A DNA stretch of 64,000 bases from Finegoldia magna ATCC 29328. GTDB lineage: Bacteria > Bacillota > Clostridia > Tissierellales > Peptoniphilaceae. Shown here in pieces: positions 43,289-52,682 of the stretch. The notes beneath the pieces were generated by a model, which worked only from the letters and a program-made list of their open reading frames with translations, did no database searches and was not told the DNA's origin. A program made the translations under genes and the position numbers. The stretch's first letter is position 1; each line of letters starts with the position of its first letter. The stretch is from positions 124,001 to 188,000 of the forward strand of contig NC_010376.1 in assembly GCF_000010185.1 (NCBI RefSeq). The letters run 5' to 3'.

Positions 43289-45622
43289 ATGAAGAAAAAT
43301 ATCGAAAAAATCTTAGCGTTGTCATTAATTTCTTCGATGACATTTGCTAATTTATCATTTGCAGAACAACAAGATTTAATCAAAAAATCAGAAACTGTTT
43401 ATGTAACAGTAGAAGGTAATGAAATCAAAGACAAGTCAGTTTCTGTGTGGTTAAATTCAGATAAAAATATAAAAGCAAACGACAAATCTAATTTGACAAA
43501 TGTAAAAGATTTGAAAACAGACAAAGAACTAAAATCTGAAAACGGATATTTGAAATTAGATGAAAACAAAAAAGATATCTACTACAAAGGTGACACTGAC
43601 AAGAAACTTCCAGTGGATGTATCTGTAAAATATTTCTTGGATGGAAAAGAAATGAAAGCTTCTGAATTGGAAGGAAAATCTGGGCATTTGAAGATTGTAA
43701 TCACTTCTAAAAACAACAGATACGAAAAGAAGACAATTGACGGACAATCAAGAAATGTATATTCACCATATGTAGTTGTAGCAGCGATGACATTTGACGA
43801 TGAAAAAGTAAACAACGTATCATCAGACGATGTTAAAATCGTAAAAGACGGCAAAAACGAAATAGTAACTACAGTTATGACACCAGGCATGAAACAAAAC
43901 TTGAGTGGGATTGTAGAAGACAAAGAATTGAACAAATTCAAAGACGAAGTTTCAGTTGAAATGGACATCAAGGATTACAAACCAGTAGAAATCTATTCTG
44001 TAATCACTAATGAATTTTTCCAAGAAAAGAAAAACATCGATTCATTGGATAAACTTCAAAACGGTGTTAAAGAATTACAAGATAATTCACAAAAACTTGT
44101 AGATGCATCAGTTAAATTATCTGAAGGACAAGACAAACTAAACTCAGGAATTTCACAAATGCAAACAGGAGTTACCAAACTACGCAATGGTTCACAAAAA
44201 CTTGCATCATCAACACAACAAATGCAAGGCAAATTCTCAGGAATACAATCAAAAGTAGGCCCTATACAAGGATATGTAGCTCAAATGAATGACGGTAGCT
44301 TGAAACTATACAACGGAATTTCAGACTACACAGCTGCAGTTGGAAAAATCAAAGAAAACACAGCCAAAATCAAAGAAGGATCAGAAAAATTAGCGAAAGG
44401 TGCGACTGATTTGGACAATGGAGTTGGCAAATTAAAAGATGCCACTTCACAATTAAGAGCAGGAACTGAAAACATGAAACAAATGAGCGCACAAAAAGAC
44501 CAATTACTTGAAAAATCAACTCAATTATCAAATGGATTGAATGGTTTGGCAGGAAGTTATGGTCAATTAGCAAATACAGTTGAACAAATTTCTGGAAAAT
44601 CTCAACAATTAAAAGATTCAAGCGCACAATTCAACGAAAAACTACAACAAGTAGCACAACTTGCAGGTGGTGCTGATGGAAGTGCAAACGCAGAAAAAAT
44701 AGCCCTTGGACTTGAAACATCTGCCGAAGGATTGAACAACGCAATCCAACAATTACAAGCAAAAAATGGAGATGGACAACTAAGCGACACAATAGCATAT
44801 CTTCAAGCACAAAAAAACGTAATGTACGTTCAAGCACAATCAATCAGAAATGCTGGTTCACAAAATGCTGGGCAACAAAAACTACAAGCAGCATTAAATG
44901 AATTAGCACAAAGTTCAAGTGCATTGTCCCAAGGAAACGCCGATTTATCAAATGCACTTATGAGAACATCAGCTGCCATGAATCAATCAAAATCAAAACT
45001 TGTGGATTCTTCTAACCAATTATCTCAAGGATTGGGACAAATGGGTGGCGCATTAAATGGCGCAGATGGATTATCAACATTAAAGGATTCCATCGACAAA
45101 CTTGACGATGCAACAGGTCAAATCAAAGGTGGATCACAATCATTAAAAGAAGGTACATTGCAAAACGAACAAGCAATGGCAATGCTTTTAAATGGAATGG
45201 AAGAATTGGATAAGAATTCAAGTGCATTAGTTGAAGGCTCTAAGAAATTATCTGGTGGATTGCAAGAGTTCAACAAACAATCAGCTCTTTTATCTTCATT
45301 GTCACAAATAAATGAAAAAGCCATCATTCCAATGAGTAACGCAATCAATATGTTAAACGATGGACTTGGACGATTAGATTCATCAACTGGACAATTAAAA
45401 TCAGGTAGTGACAAGCTTTCATCTGGACAAAAAGAATTCAGTTCCAAATTAAAAGAATACAAAGAAAAAGGAATTGATGAATTATCCAACAAGACAAAAG
45501 ATTTGAACAAATTCAAAGACATAATCGATGCTATGAGTGATTTGGCAGTAAAAGATTCTTCATTCACAGGAACAGACAATAATTTTGAAACAAAATCAAG
45601 AATTATTGAAAAAATAAAATAG
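43289..45622 (+). CDS. Secreted coiled-coil protein with heptad L-x-x-G repeats (YhgE/Pip-like)
   Basis: 777 residues. Signal peptide about 1-25 (LALSLISSMTFANLSFA-EQ). A beta-rich N-terminal domain (30-250) is followed by about 500 residues of heptads of the K/Q-L-x-x-G-x-x-x-L type (KLSEGQDKLNSGISQMQTG style), rich in Gln, Ser and Asn. No clear C-terminal membrane anchor. Companion of the MMPL exporter, possibly forming a periplasmic/cell-wall conduit. Internal repetition explains a long antisense frame at 45118-45729. Confidence 0.8.
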   Translation: MKKNIEKILALSLISSMTFANLSFAEQQDLIKKSETVYVTVEGNEIKDKSVSVWLNSDKNIKANDKSNLTNVKDLKTDKELKSENGYLKLDENKKDIYYKGDTDKKLPVDVSVKYFLDGKEMKASELEGKSGHLKIVITSKNNRYEKKTIDGQSRNVYSPYVVVAAMTFDDEKVNNVSSDDVKIVKDGKNEIVTTVMTPGMKQNLSGIVEDKELNKFKDEVSVEMDIKDYKPVEIYSVITNEFFQEKKNIDSLDKLQNGVKELQDNSQKLVDASVKLSEGQDKLNSGISQMQTGVTKLRNGSQKLASSTQQMQGKFSGIQSKVGPIQGYVAQMNDGSLKLYNGISDYTAAVGKIKENTAKIKEGSEKLAKGATDLDNGVGKLKDATSQLRAGTENMKQMSAQKDQLLEKSTQLSNGLNGLAGSYGQLANTVEQISGKSQQLKDSSAQFNEKLQQVAQLAGGADGSANAEKIALGLETSAEGLNNAIQQLQAKNGDGQLSDTIAYLQAQKNVMYVQAQSIRNAGSQNAGQQKLQAALNELAQSSSALSQGNADLSNALMRTSAAMNQSKSKLVDSSNQLSQGLGQMGGALNGADGLSTLKDSIDKLDDATGQIKGGSQSLKEGTLQNEQAMAMLLNGMEELDKNSSALVEGSKKLSGGLQEFNKQSALLSSLSQINEKAIIPMSNAINMLNDGLGRLDSSTGQLKSGSDKLSSGQKEFSSKLKEYKEKGIDELSNKTKDLNKFKDIIDAMSDLAVKDSSFTGTDNNFETKSRIIEKIK

Positions 45623-45627
45623 TAATC

Positions 45628-45656
45628 TTTACAAAAACATTCTATTCTGATACAAT
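45628..45656 (+). promoter_or_regulatory. Promoter of the proS leader
   Basis: TTTACA (45628-45633), 17 bp, TACAAT (45651-45656); overlaps the last coding bases region of the preceding gene's downstream flank. Confidence 0.7.
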
Positions 45657-45661
45657 CTAAT

Positions 45662-45850
45662 GTATCGATGAAGAGAATATTAGTTCTATACGATTTTTCA
45701 GAGAGAAAGTGTAAGGTGGAAACTTTCATTTACGATAGAATGAACCTAACTCGGAGATTATGTCAAAATCATAGGGTTGTCACCTTATAACTAACAAACT
45801 AGAAGTGGTATAGCGATCCTTCGTCTTCGTGACGAGGGATCTTTTTTTAG
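45662..45850 (+). promoter_or_regulatory. T-box leader of proS (proline)
   Basis: Leader RNA that senses uncharged tRNA-Pro. A long stem I region carries AGAGAG and GAACCTAAC, in which CCT is the probable specifier codon. The T-box core AGAAGTGGTATAGCG (45801-45815) contains TGGT to pair with the ACCA end of tRNA-Pro, but is diverged from the usual GGGTGG-N-ACCGCG. The competing terminator GATCCTTCGTC-TTCG-TGACGAGGGATC with T7 lies at 45815-45848. Confidence 0.88.
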
Positions 45851-45887
45851 ATACATATAACTACTAAAAGAAAGGAACTTATAAATT

Positions 45888-47618
45888 ATGAGAATGAATA
45901 AATTTTATATGCCAACTTTAAGAGAGGATCCACAAGATGCAGAAATAGCAAGCCACAAGCTTCTATTAAGAGCTGGCATGATTAGAAAAACAGCAGCAGG
46001 ATTGTACAGTTATTTGCCATTGGGATATCGAATTGTAAGAAAGGTAGAAAACATAGTTCGTGAAGAAATGGACAACTACGGTTCACAAGAAATTCACATG
46101 CCAATAACTCAACCTCGTGAAATCTGGGAAGAATCTGGAAGATGGAAGACATTTGGACCAGAAATGTTCAAGCTCAAAGACAGAAACAACCGTGAATTTT
46201 GCCTTGGACCAACAGCAGAAGAATATTTTACAGATTTAGTAAAAGGTGAAATCAAAAGCTACAAGCAACTTCCACTTAATATTTACCAAATCCAAACAAA
46301 ATACCGTGATGAAAAAAGACCAAGATTTGGAATCAATCGTTCCAGAGAATTCTTGATGCAAGATGCTTATACATTTGATGTCAACGAAGAAGCAATGGGT
46401 GAAGCTTACATGAACATGTGGAGAGCGTATGAAGTTGTATTCAACAGACTTGGTTTGGAATACAAAATCGTAGCAGGAGACAGTGGCGCAATGGGTGGTA
46501 ACAGTTCACACGAATTTATCGCATTAAGTGATGTAGGTGAAGGTGTGATTTGCTACAGCGATGACAGTGATTTCGCAGCAACAGACGAAAAAGCATACGT
46601 CTACTATCAAGTAAACGATGAAAATGTAGAAAAACTTTCATCAGAAAAAGTCCTCACACCAAACTGCAAAACAATTGAAGAAGTAAGTGATTTCTTGAAT
46701 GTTGACGCAGCACATTGTTTGAAGGCTGTGGATTTGATGGTAGAAGGAAAACCTGTAATAGTGTTCATACCAGGAGATCGTGAACTTAACATGTCCAAAC
46801 TTGTAAGTTATCTGAAATGTCCAGAACACGAAATCGAAATGATGGAAGAACAAGACATCTTGGCATTGAACAGTTCACCAGGATTTACAGGCCCAATAGG
46901 ATTAGATTGTAGAATCATAATCGATTCAAGAGTTAAGCAAATGAAAAACTTCGTCGTTGGAGCGAATGAAGAAAACTATCACATCAAAAATGTAAACTAT
47001 GGAGATGATTTCGAAGGAGAAATCGTGGAAGATTTGTTGATGGTACAAGAAGGAGATATCGATCCTGAAACAAAATCTCCATTGAAATTCAAAAGAGGAA
47101 TCGAAGTTGGAAATATCTTCCAATTGGGACAAAAATATTCCAAGAGCATGAACGCTACATTCCTTGATGAAAATGGAAAAGAACAATTCTTCTGGATGGG
47201 ATCATACGGAATCGGCGTAACAAGAAGTGTCAGCGCAATTGTAGAACAAAACCACGACGACAAGGGAATGATTTGGCCATTAGTTGTAGCTCCATATCAT
47301 GTGATCATCACAATTGTTAACACAAAAGATGAAGAACAAAACACTCTTGCAGAAAAACTTTATGAAAAATTACTTCTTCAAGGAGTAGAAGTTCTACTTG
47401 ATGATAGAAAAGAAAGAGTAGGAGTAAAATTCAACGACCGTGATTTGATAGGAATTCCACTAAGAATAACAGTCGGTAAGAAAGCTGCTGAAGATATCGT
47501 AGAATTTTCTGAAAGAAGAACGCTTGAAAATGTAGAAATGTCATCAACAGAAGCTTACGAGAAAGTAATGGAAATCATCAACTCCAACTTGAAATCAGTT
47601 GGTGGATTATACAGATAA
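45888..47618 (+). CDS. proS: Prolyl-tRNA synthetase
   Basis: 576 residues, bacterial-type ProRS with insertion editing domain. Class II motifs: motif 1 [18 protein letters not shown], motif 2 FRDE-like [18 protein letters not shown], motif 3 GSYGIGVTR. The editing domain spans about 225-400. The anticodon domain follows ([13 protein letters not shown]). AAAGGAACTT precedes ATG. Regulated by the T-box in front of it. Confidence 0.96.
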   Translation: MRMNKFYMPTLREDPQDAEIASHKLLLRAGMIRKTAAGLYSYLPLGYRIVRKVENIVREEMDNYGSQEIHMPITQPREIWEESGRWKTFGPEMFKLKDRNNREFCLGPTAEEYFTDLVKGEIKSYKQLPLNIYQIQTKYRDEKRPRFGINRSREFLMQDAYTFDVNEEAMGEAYMNMWRAYEVVFNRLGLEYKIVAGDSGAMGGNSSHEFIALSDVGEGVICYSDDSDFAATDEKAYVYYQVNDENVEKLSSEKVLTPNCKTIEEVSDFLNVDAAHCLKAVDLMVEGKPVIVFIPGDRELNMSKLVSYLKCPEHEIEMMEEQDILALNSSPGFTGPIGLDCRIIIDSRVKQMKNFVVGANEENYHIKNVNYGDDFEGEIVEDLLMVQEGDIDPETKSPLKFKRGIEVGNIFQLGQKYSKSMNATFLDENGKEQFFWMGSYGIGVTRSVSAIVEQNHDDKGMIWPLVVAPYHVIITIVNTKDEEQNTLAEKLYEKLLLQGVEVLLDDRKERVGVKFNDRDLIGIPLRITVGKKAAEDIVEFSERRTLENVEMSSTEAYEKVMEIINSNLKSVGGLYR

Positions 47619-47637
47619 TTTAATTTGATATTTAAAA

Positions 47638-47674
47638 CGAAAACTACGGGTGATAAGGCTCGTAGTTTTTTTAT
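47638..47674 (+). terminator. Terminator of proS
   Basis: AAAACTACGGG / CTCGTAGTTTT stem (with central mismatch) and T7. Confidence 0.85.
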
Positions 47675-47681
47675 TTCAAAA

Positions 47682-47740
47682 ATGTAAAGCATACTTGACA
47701 AAATATGTAAAGCATACTATACTAAAAATGTAAAGTGAAC
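47682..47740 (+). promoter_or_regulatory. xre promoter with three direct-repeat operators
   Basis: TTGACA (47695-47700), 17 bp, TATACT (47718-47723). Three copies of ATGTAAAG-C/T-A/G-T/A-AC lie at 47682-47694, 47705-47717 and 47728-47740, exactly 23 bp apart. The first precedes the -35, the second fills the spacer, the third follows the -10. Strong candidate for autorepression by the encoded XRE protein. Confidence 0.75.
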
Positions 47741-47757
47741 TTTGCAAAGGAGAAAAA

Positions 47758-47958
47758 ATGAAAAATATTATTTCCCAATTAAGAAAAGAAAACAAAATTA
47801 CTCAGGAAGAATTGGCGAGTGAAGTTGGAGTGACAAGACAAACTATCACATCGATAGAAAACGGAAAATATATCGCATCACTCCCACTTGCATTCAAAAT
47901 AGCGAAATTTTTCGAAATGAAAATCGAAGACATATTTACAATGGAGGGGGACGATTAA
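47758..47958 (+). CDS. XRE-family (YozG-like) transcriptional regulator
   Basis: 66 residues, essentially one helix-turn-helix domain (ITQEELASEVGVTRQTITSIENGKYIASLPLAFKIA in two helices, about 14-50) ending KIEDIFTMEGDD. AAAGGAGAAAAA precedes ATG. Zero gap to the next gene, which encodes a membrane protein; such pairs are common in Firmicutes. Probably represses its own promoter. Confidence 0.9.
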   Translation: MKNIISQLRKENKITQEELASEVGVTRQTITSIENGKYIASLPLAFKIAKFFEMKIEDIFTMEGDD

Positions 47959-48408
47959 ATGAAAAACTTACAAAACTACAGAAAAGAAATAGCGCGTAGA
48001 ATATCTTTGCTAGTAGTATTTTGCGTCATAGCTCTCTTAGCTATTGTTCTAGGAGCGGACTTTTTGAAAGATATATCACCAAAGACTACAGATAGAACGG
48101 ACTATGTTTTGGGATTTTTCACAGGAATAGAATTAGTTTGCGTATTTTACATGGGATGTTTGATAAGAGCCTACAGAGATGAAAAATATCTAAAAGAAAT
48201 GTATACAAAAGAAACAGACGAACGTGAAATATTAATAAGAATGAAATCCGGAAAAAACATTGTACCAATATTGTCATTAGTCATAGCAGTAATCGCCTGC
48301 GTCATGTCCTATGTAAACTATGAAGTGTTCATCGCACTTACAGCAGTAGCCATTGCACAAATAATTATAACATTGATACTGAAAATATATTGGAGCCAGA
48401 AATTGTAG
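47959..48408 (+). CDS. Membrane protein paired with the XRE regulator
   Basis: 149 residues with four hydrophobic segments (about 14-32, 47-67, 100-115, 122-142) and the charged loop TKETDEREILIRMKSGKN in the middle. Resembles the small integral membrane proteins that follow YozG-type regulators; function unknown. GGAGGGGGACGATTAA precedes ATG. Confidence 0.7.
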   Translation: MKNLQNYRKEIARRISLLVVFCVIALLAIVLGADFLKDISPKTTDRTDYVLGFFTGIELVCVFYMGCLIRAYRDEKYLKEMYTKETDEREILIRMKSGKNIVPILSLVIAVIACVMSYVNYEVFIALTAVAIAQIIITLILKIYWSQKL

Positions 48409-48423
48409 TAATAAAATTTTTTC

Positions 48424-48521
48424 CTCGCCACATTTAATTTATCTACGCCAAATCGATAAAAATGGCGAGATTAATCTCGCCAATATTGATTTATCTACGC
48501 CATTTATGGTATAATGGCGAG
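48424..48521 (+). promoter_or_regulatory. fic promoter and operator array
   Basis: TTGATT (48486-48491), 18 bp, TATAAT (48510-48515). Two 27-bp direct repeats CTCGCCA...TTTATCTACGCCA at 48424-48450 and 48476-48502 (23 of 27 identical, 52 bp apart); the perfect palindrome TGGCGAG-N6-CTCGCCA at 48463-48482; another TGGCGAG at 48515-48521. The half-sites surround the promoter and look like a multi-site operator. Confidence 0.7.
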
Positions 48522-48538
48522 AAAGATGGTGAGAATGT

Positions 48539-49582
48539 ATGAGAGAATTTGATTATTCAAAATTATTAAATCTAAATATTCCTGCAAATATGTACAATTT
48601 GATATCAAAAATTTACGAATATAAAGGCAAACAGGAACTTTATGTAGCAAATTTTTCGGATGTACTTGAAAAGATGGTGGAGGTTGCGAAGATTCAGTCG
48701 ACAAAATCTTCTAATGCAATCGAAGGGATTTCTACAAATGATAGTAGATTAGAAGAATTGATGAATAAAAAAAGTGAACCTAGAAATAGAAATGAAGAGG
48801 AAATATATGGATATAGGGAAGTGCTGGATATTATCCACGAAAATTATACGGATATTGACCTTACGAAAAATAATATCTTGACTCTTCATAGTAGGTTGTA
48901 TTATTACTCTTCTGAAAATCATAAGGGGAAATTCAAAACTATCGATAATAGCATTGTGGAAACAAATGCATTTGGAGAGAAAAAAATAAGGTTTCAACCA
49001 GTATCTGCATTTGAAACGGAAAATTATATCGATAAGATGATAAGTGCTTATGATGAAGCAGTAAAATTAAAAGTACCACCACTGTTGTTAATTCCAGTTG
49101 TGGTGCATGATTTTTTGTGTATTCATCCTTTTTATGACGGAAATGGAAGAATGTCAAGGCTGTTGACGCTTTTACTTTTATACAAAAATGGGTTCTTTGT
49201 AGGGAAATATATTTCCTTGGAAATGATAATTGAAGATACTAAGGATAAGTATTATGAACAATTACAAGCATCGAGCGAGAATTGGCATTCTGGAGAAAAT
49301 AACGAGTTGCCATTTATCAAATATATGTTATCTGTTATTTATAAAGCATATTTCGAGTGTGATGAAAGATTCAGACTTATAGGAGAGAAATCTTTGACAT
49401 CTGCCGATAGAATTATGAAAGTTTTTGAAAAAACGTTAAAACCATTGTCTAAGTCTGATATTGTCATAATTTGTCCAGACATTTCTCAAAGAACTATTGA
49501 AAGAGCCTTAAAAGAATTAAAAGACACACATTTAATCAAACAAATAGGTAGTGGAAGGGCAACTAAATATATTAAAGCATGA
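48539..49582 (+). CDS. Fic family protein with C-terminal winged helix
   Basis: 347 residues. Fic motif HPFYDGNGRMSR (196-207) with catalytic H196, so it should transfer AMP (or another nucleotide) to a target. An inhibitory helix motif SNAIEG (58-63) near the N-terminus marks class II autoinhibited Fic. A C-terminal helix-turn-helix (about 295-345, DISQRTIERALKELKDTHLIKQIGSGRATKYI in two parts) could bind DNA, perhaps the operators just upstream. GGTGAGAATGT precedes ATG. No antitoxin gene adjacent. Confidence 0.92.
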   Translation: MREFDYSKLLNLNIPANMYNLISKIYEYKGKQELYVANFSDVLEKMVEVAKIQSTKSSNAIEGISTNDSRLEELMNKKSEPRNRNEEEIYGYREVLDIIHENYTDIDLTKNNILTLHSRLYYYSSENHKGKFKTIDNSIVETNAFGEKKIRFQPVSAFETENYIDKMISAYDEAVKLKVPPLLLIPVVVHDFLCIHPFYDGNGRMSRLLTLLLLYKNGFFVGKYISLEMIIEDTKDKYYEQLQASSENWHSGENNELPFIKYMLSVIYKAYFECDERFRLIGEKSLTSADRIMKVFEKTLKPLSKSDIVIICPDISQRTIERALKELKDTHLIKQIGSGRATKYIKA

Positions 49583-49596
49583 TTTTGCGCAATCAA

Positions 49597-49628
49597 AAAA
49601 GCTGTGAGAAAACTCACAGCTTTTGTTT
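49597..49628. terminator. Bidirectional terminator between fic and arsM
   Basis: AAAAGCTGTGAG-AAAA-CTCACAGCTTTT with T-rich 3' side and A-run 5' side. Confidence 0.92.
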
Positions 49629-49631
49629 TTG

Positions 49632-50696
49632 TTAGCAGCAGCAAGATCCGCCGTCACAACCACAGTCGTCTGCAGCAGGCGCAGGGCTGTCTCCACAACC
49701 GTCGAACAAACCAAAGTGTTTGCTTCTGTCTCCGACTACATCAAAATATTTTCCGAATCTTGTATCTTGTACCATTGCACAGCTATTTCCACACACTGCC
49801 ATTGGTAAATCTACGAAAAATCTGTGGTGGTCATCTAGGTCGAAATAGTTGTCGCAGCCTACCATTCCTCCACGATATGTCGCAAATTGTCCGTATTGTT
49901 CACATTTATCTTCAATAATTCCTGGCAATTTTATTGCTCTTACAGTTCTTGATGTGAAGTTAACATTACCAACTAATTTTTCAATTTCCTTGTTTTCGAT
50001 TGGAGCAACAGTTGTTTTAGTGTATCTGAAATCTTCCCAGCCTATTTTTCTCAAAAGTCTTCTGAAATCTTCGACATACATTGCACCAGCTAAGCATTCG
50101 CCACGTAATACAGGGTTTTGGTAGATTTCATCTGGAACTCTTCTGTCTGCGAAAATATCTGAGAAGTATAATTCTCCGCCTTTTTTCAAAACTCTCCACA
50201 CTTCTTTGAACACTTCTTCCTTGAATGGAGAAAGGTTGATAACGCAGTTACTGATTACAACATCGATTGATTCGTCTTCGATTCCAATTGATTTCAAATC
50301 TTCGATGTAGCCTTTCTTGAATTCTACGTTTGATTTCTTGTAGCCGAATTTTTCAGCCATTTCGTCTTGGTATTTCTTAGCGAAGTTCAATTGGTCATCA
50401 GTCATGTCGACACCGATTACTTTTCCATTTTCGCCAACTAATTTAGATGCAATGTAAACATCCAATCCAGTTCCGCATCCCAAATCCAATACAGTGCATC
50501 CTTCTAATGCTGGTGGGATAGGGGAGCCACATCCGTAAAATCTTTTGATGATTTCAGGGTTGATCATACTTCTTATTTCTTTCAAATGATCAGGCATATT
50601 ATCTTGACAACTACAGATTTTTGTTTCCATTTGTCCTTCTTTTTCTGTAGTTATGTTGCTGTAATACTCTGATACTTGTTTTCTAATGTCTTCCAT
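49632..50696 (-). CDS. arsM: Arsenite methyltransferase
   Basis: 354 residues, SAM-dependent. SAM motif I VLDLGCGTGLDVYIA (69-83). Conserved As(III)-binding cysteines in CSCQDN (C28/C30), ISNCVINLSP and GECLAGAMY. C-terminal extension ends in a cysteine-rich tail (DDCGCDGGSCCC). Methylates trivalent arsenic in the cytoplasm. Second gene of a two-gene operon behind the aquaglyceroporin; AGGAGGTTTTT precedes ATG. Confidence 0.94.
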   Translation of the reverse strand: MEDIRKQVSEYYSNITTEKEGQMETKICSCQDNMPDHLKEIRSMINPEIIKRFYGCGSPIPPALEGCTVLDLGCGTGLDVYIASKLVGENGKVIGVDMTDDQLNFAKKYQDEMAEKFGYKKSNVEFKKGYIEDLKSIGIEDESIDVVISNCVINLSPFKEEVFKEVWRVLKKGGELYFSDIFADRRVPDEIYQNPVLRGECLAGAMYVEDFRRLLRKIGWEDFRYTKTTVAPIENKEIEKLVGNVNFTSRTVRAIKLPGIIEDKCEQYGQFATYRGGMVGCDNYFDLDDHHRFFVDLPMAVCGNSCAMVQDTRFGKYFDVVGDRSKHFGLFDGCGDSPAPAADDCGCDGGSCCC

Positions 50697-50722
50697 AAAA
50701 ACCTCCTATTGTTATTAAATTA

Positions 50723-51556
50723 TTAATTGCAGCTGCAGTTTTTCTTGTTTTGCATTGGTTCGATAAACTTTGTAAACAAAATCGCCGACAAACCGCCACC
50801 GATTAATGGTGCAAGCGCATAAACGATGAATGCATCCATTGAGAATGCAACGTTTTTCCATCCAACGAAATATGCCACGATTCTTGGGGCGAAATCTCTC
50901 GCTGGATTGAGACCTGCATCAGTCATAGGTCCAATCGTACAAATCAACGCTGTTACTGTTAGACCGATGAATAATGGGAAAATATCATCGCTTGGTCTAC
51001 CTACGTTGCAACCTTCAGTCATTGAGAAAATTATCATAACCAAAACGAAAACTCCAAGCGCTTCTGCAAATGCAGCAACAGGCATGCTGATTACGCCGTT
51101 TGCGGTGTTCGGGAATACTTCGCACCAAATACTTGATGCAGGCGTTGCCACATCCATTGTCACATTCGCTGCATCCAAGCTTTTCTTGATAGAATCTTGA
51201 AAGAATACCCACAATGCACTAGCTGCCAAGATTGCTCCGACGAATTGTCCAAGAACATAAACTGGGAAATTCTTCCATGAACATCTTTTTGAAATACACA
51301 TTGCAAATGTAACTGCAGGATTAAAATGCGCACAGGATAAATTTCTTGTAGTGTAAATTGCAATAGCGATTGCAAGACCCCAAACCATACCAACTTGGAA
51401 TGGACCGGTGTGAGCTTGATATAAAGTAGCCGTTGCTACAGCGCCAATTCCCAAAAAACACATCAAAAATGTACCGATAACCTCACCAGTAAATCCTTGG
51501 ATAAGGCTTTCTTTTGTTACGACTTCGCAACAACAATTGTCTCCTTCTGAACTCAT
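50723..51556 (-). CDS. Aquaglyceroporin (MIP family), arsenic-associated
   Basis: 277 residues, six helices with both pore motifs HFNPAVT and LNPARDF; the D after NPAR is typical of glycerol-type channels. Unusual cysteine clusters sit at both ends (DNCCCE near residue 8, NCSCN at the C-terminus). Located directly upstream of arsM, it could export arsenite or methylarsenite, as AqpS-type channels do. AGGAGGTGAACTA precedes ATG. Confidence 0.9.
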   Translation of the reverse strand: MSSEGDNCCCEVVTKESLIQGFTGEVIGTFLMCFLGIGAVATATLYQAHTGPFQVGMVWGLAIAIAIYTTRNLSCAHFNPAVTFAMCISKRCSWKNFPVYVLGQFVGAILAASALWVFFQDSIKKSLDAANVTMDVATPASSIWCEVFPNTANGVISMPVAAFAEALGVFVLVMIIFSMTEGCNVGRPSDDIFPLFIGLTVTALICTIGPMTDAGLNPARDFAPRIVAYFVGWKNVAFSMDAFIVYALAPLIGGGLSAILFTKFIEPMQNKKNCSCN

Positions 51557-51581
51557 TAGTTCACCTCCTGATATTATTAGA

Positions 51582-51631
51582 GATAAATATTATCGCTATT
51601 TAATTGTATAATATATAACAAAACCCGTCAA
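51582..51631 (-). promoter_or_regulatory. Promoter and candidate operator of the arsenic operon
   Basis: Minus strand TTGACG (51631-51626), 17 bp, TACAAT (51608-51603). Palindrome GATAA-N3-TTATC (51582-51594) lies between start site and ribosome site. No arsR gene is present in the window. Confidence 0.6.
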
Positions 51632-51719
51632 CGAAATTTCACAATTGTTTTAAACGCTAAATTAGGTGTATAATTGAAAGAAAATTATGTGATATTATAT
51701 AAAAAAAGGAAGTGCGATT

Positions 51720-52682
51720 ATGAAAACTGACAAAATAATTTTGAGAAAATTTACAATAAATGATGCAGAAAAAATGTTTGAAAATTGGTCAAGTGACAGT
51801 AGAGTTACGAAGTTTTTGACATGGAAGCCTCACACATCAATAAAAGAATCAGAAAAAATCATAAAACAATGGATAAATGATGACAAGAATATCTACTTTG
51901 CGATTTGCAACACTAACAATGAAAACATTGGTTGTATATCAGCTAGTTTAATCAAAGAAAATCCAAAAACTTACGCTATTGGCTACTGCTTGGCATACGA
52001 TTATTGGTCACAGGGAATAATGACAGAGTCTTTGAAACTAATGCTAAAATATTTGTTTGAAGAAAAACACGCCGTAAGAGTTGAAGCCACACACGACAGG
52101 AGAAACTCTGCAAGTGGCAAGGTGATGGGAAACGCAAACATGAAATACGAAGGTTGTCTTAGAAAATCAGCTACAAACAACCAAGGCGTGGCAGATTCTT
52201 GTATGTATTCTATGATTGATGAAGACTACGAATGTGATTTTGTGATTCCTGAATTTGATGAGATGAATTTCAGACAAGAATTGTTGGCGGATGAAAAGAC
52301 GATGAGTTTCAATGAAAAATACGGCGGAGCTATTGATTTCTCAGAAGACAAATGGCGAAATTGGTATGACAAATGGATAAATTCTGACGACAGATTTTAC
52401 TATTACATTATGGGTCACAACAAGCCTGTAGGAGAATGTTGTATATATAAGGAAGATGATAGGTGGATTTGCAGTTTAATTGTAAAAGATGAATACAGAA
52501 ACAACGGCTACGGGAAAAAAGGGTTGATGTTTTTGATTGATTTGGCAAAAAAATTAGACATAGATGAGCTATATGACAATATTGGTACCTGTAATCCTTC
52601 GTTGAATTTATTTTTGAGCTTAGGATTTGAGGTCGTATATACTAATGAAGAGTATTCAACTGTAAGAATTAAAACACGCTAA
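51720..52682 (+). CDS. Double-domain GNAT acetyltransferase
   Basis: 320 residues. The first domain (1-170) is RimJ/RimL-like (LRKFTINDAEKMFENW; YDYWSQGIMTESLKLML as acetyl-CoA loop). The second (175-318) is a shorter GNAT with DEYRNNGYGKKGLMFLIDLAK as acetyl-CoA loop. Substrates unknown; the first half resembles protein or antibiotic N-acetyltransferases. AAGGAAGTGCGATT precedes ATG. Monocistronic. Confidence 0.88.
   Translation: MKTDKIILRKFTINDAEKMFENWSSDSRVTKFLTWKPHTSIKESEKIIKQWINDDKNIYFAICNTNNENIGCISASLIKENPKTYAIGYCLAYDYWSQGIMTESLKLMLKYLFEEKHAVRVEATHDRRNSASGKVMGNANMKYEGCLRKSATNNQGVADSCMYSMIDEDYECDFVIPEFDEMNFRQELLADEKTMSFNEKYGGAIDFSEDKWRNWYDKWINSDDRFYYYIMGHNKPVGECCIYKEDDRWICSLIVKDEYRNNGYGKKGLMFLIDLAKKLDIDELYDNIGTCNPSLNLFLSLGFEVVYTNEEYSTVRIKTR

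Noticed and set aside
43582-43971. 129-residue minus-strand frame
   Set aside because: Antisense to the N-terminal domain of the secreted coiled-coil protein.
45118-45729. 203-residue minus-strand frame
   Set aside because: Antisense shadow of the repetitive coiled-coil gene; its Ser/Leu/Asn-rich content mirrors the heptad repeats and it extends into the proS leader.
47682-47740. CRISPR-like short array
   Set aside because: Three 13-bp repeats with 10-bp gaps are far too short; their position within a promoter marks them as operators.
48424-48502. CRISPR or IS end
   Set aside because: Only two imperfect 27-bp repeats directly around the fic promoter and no transposase nearby.
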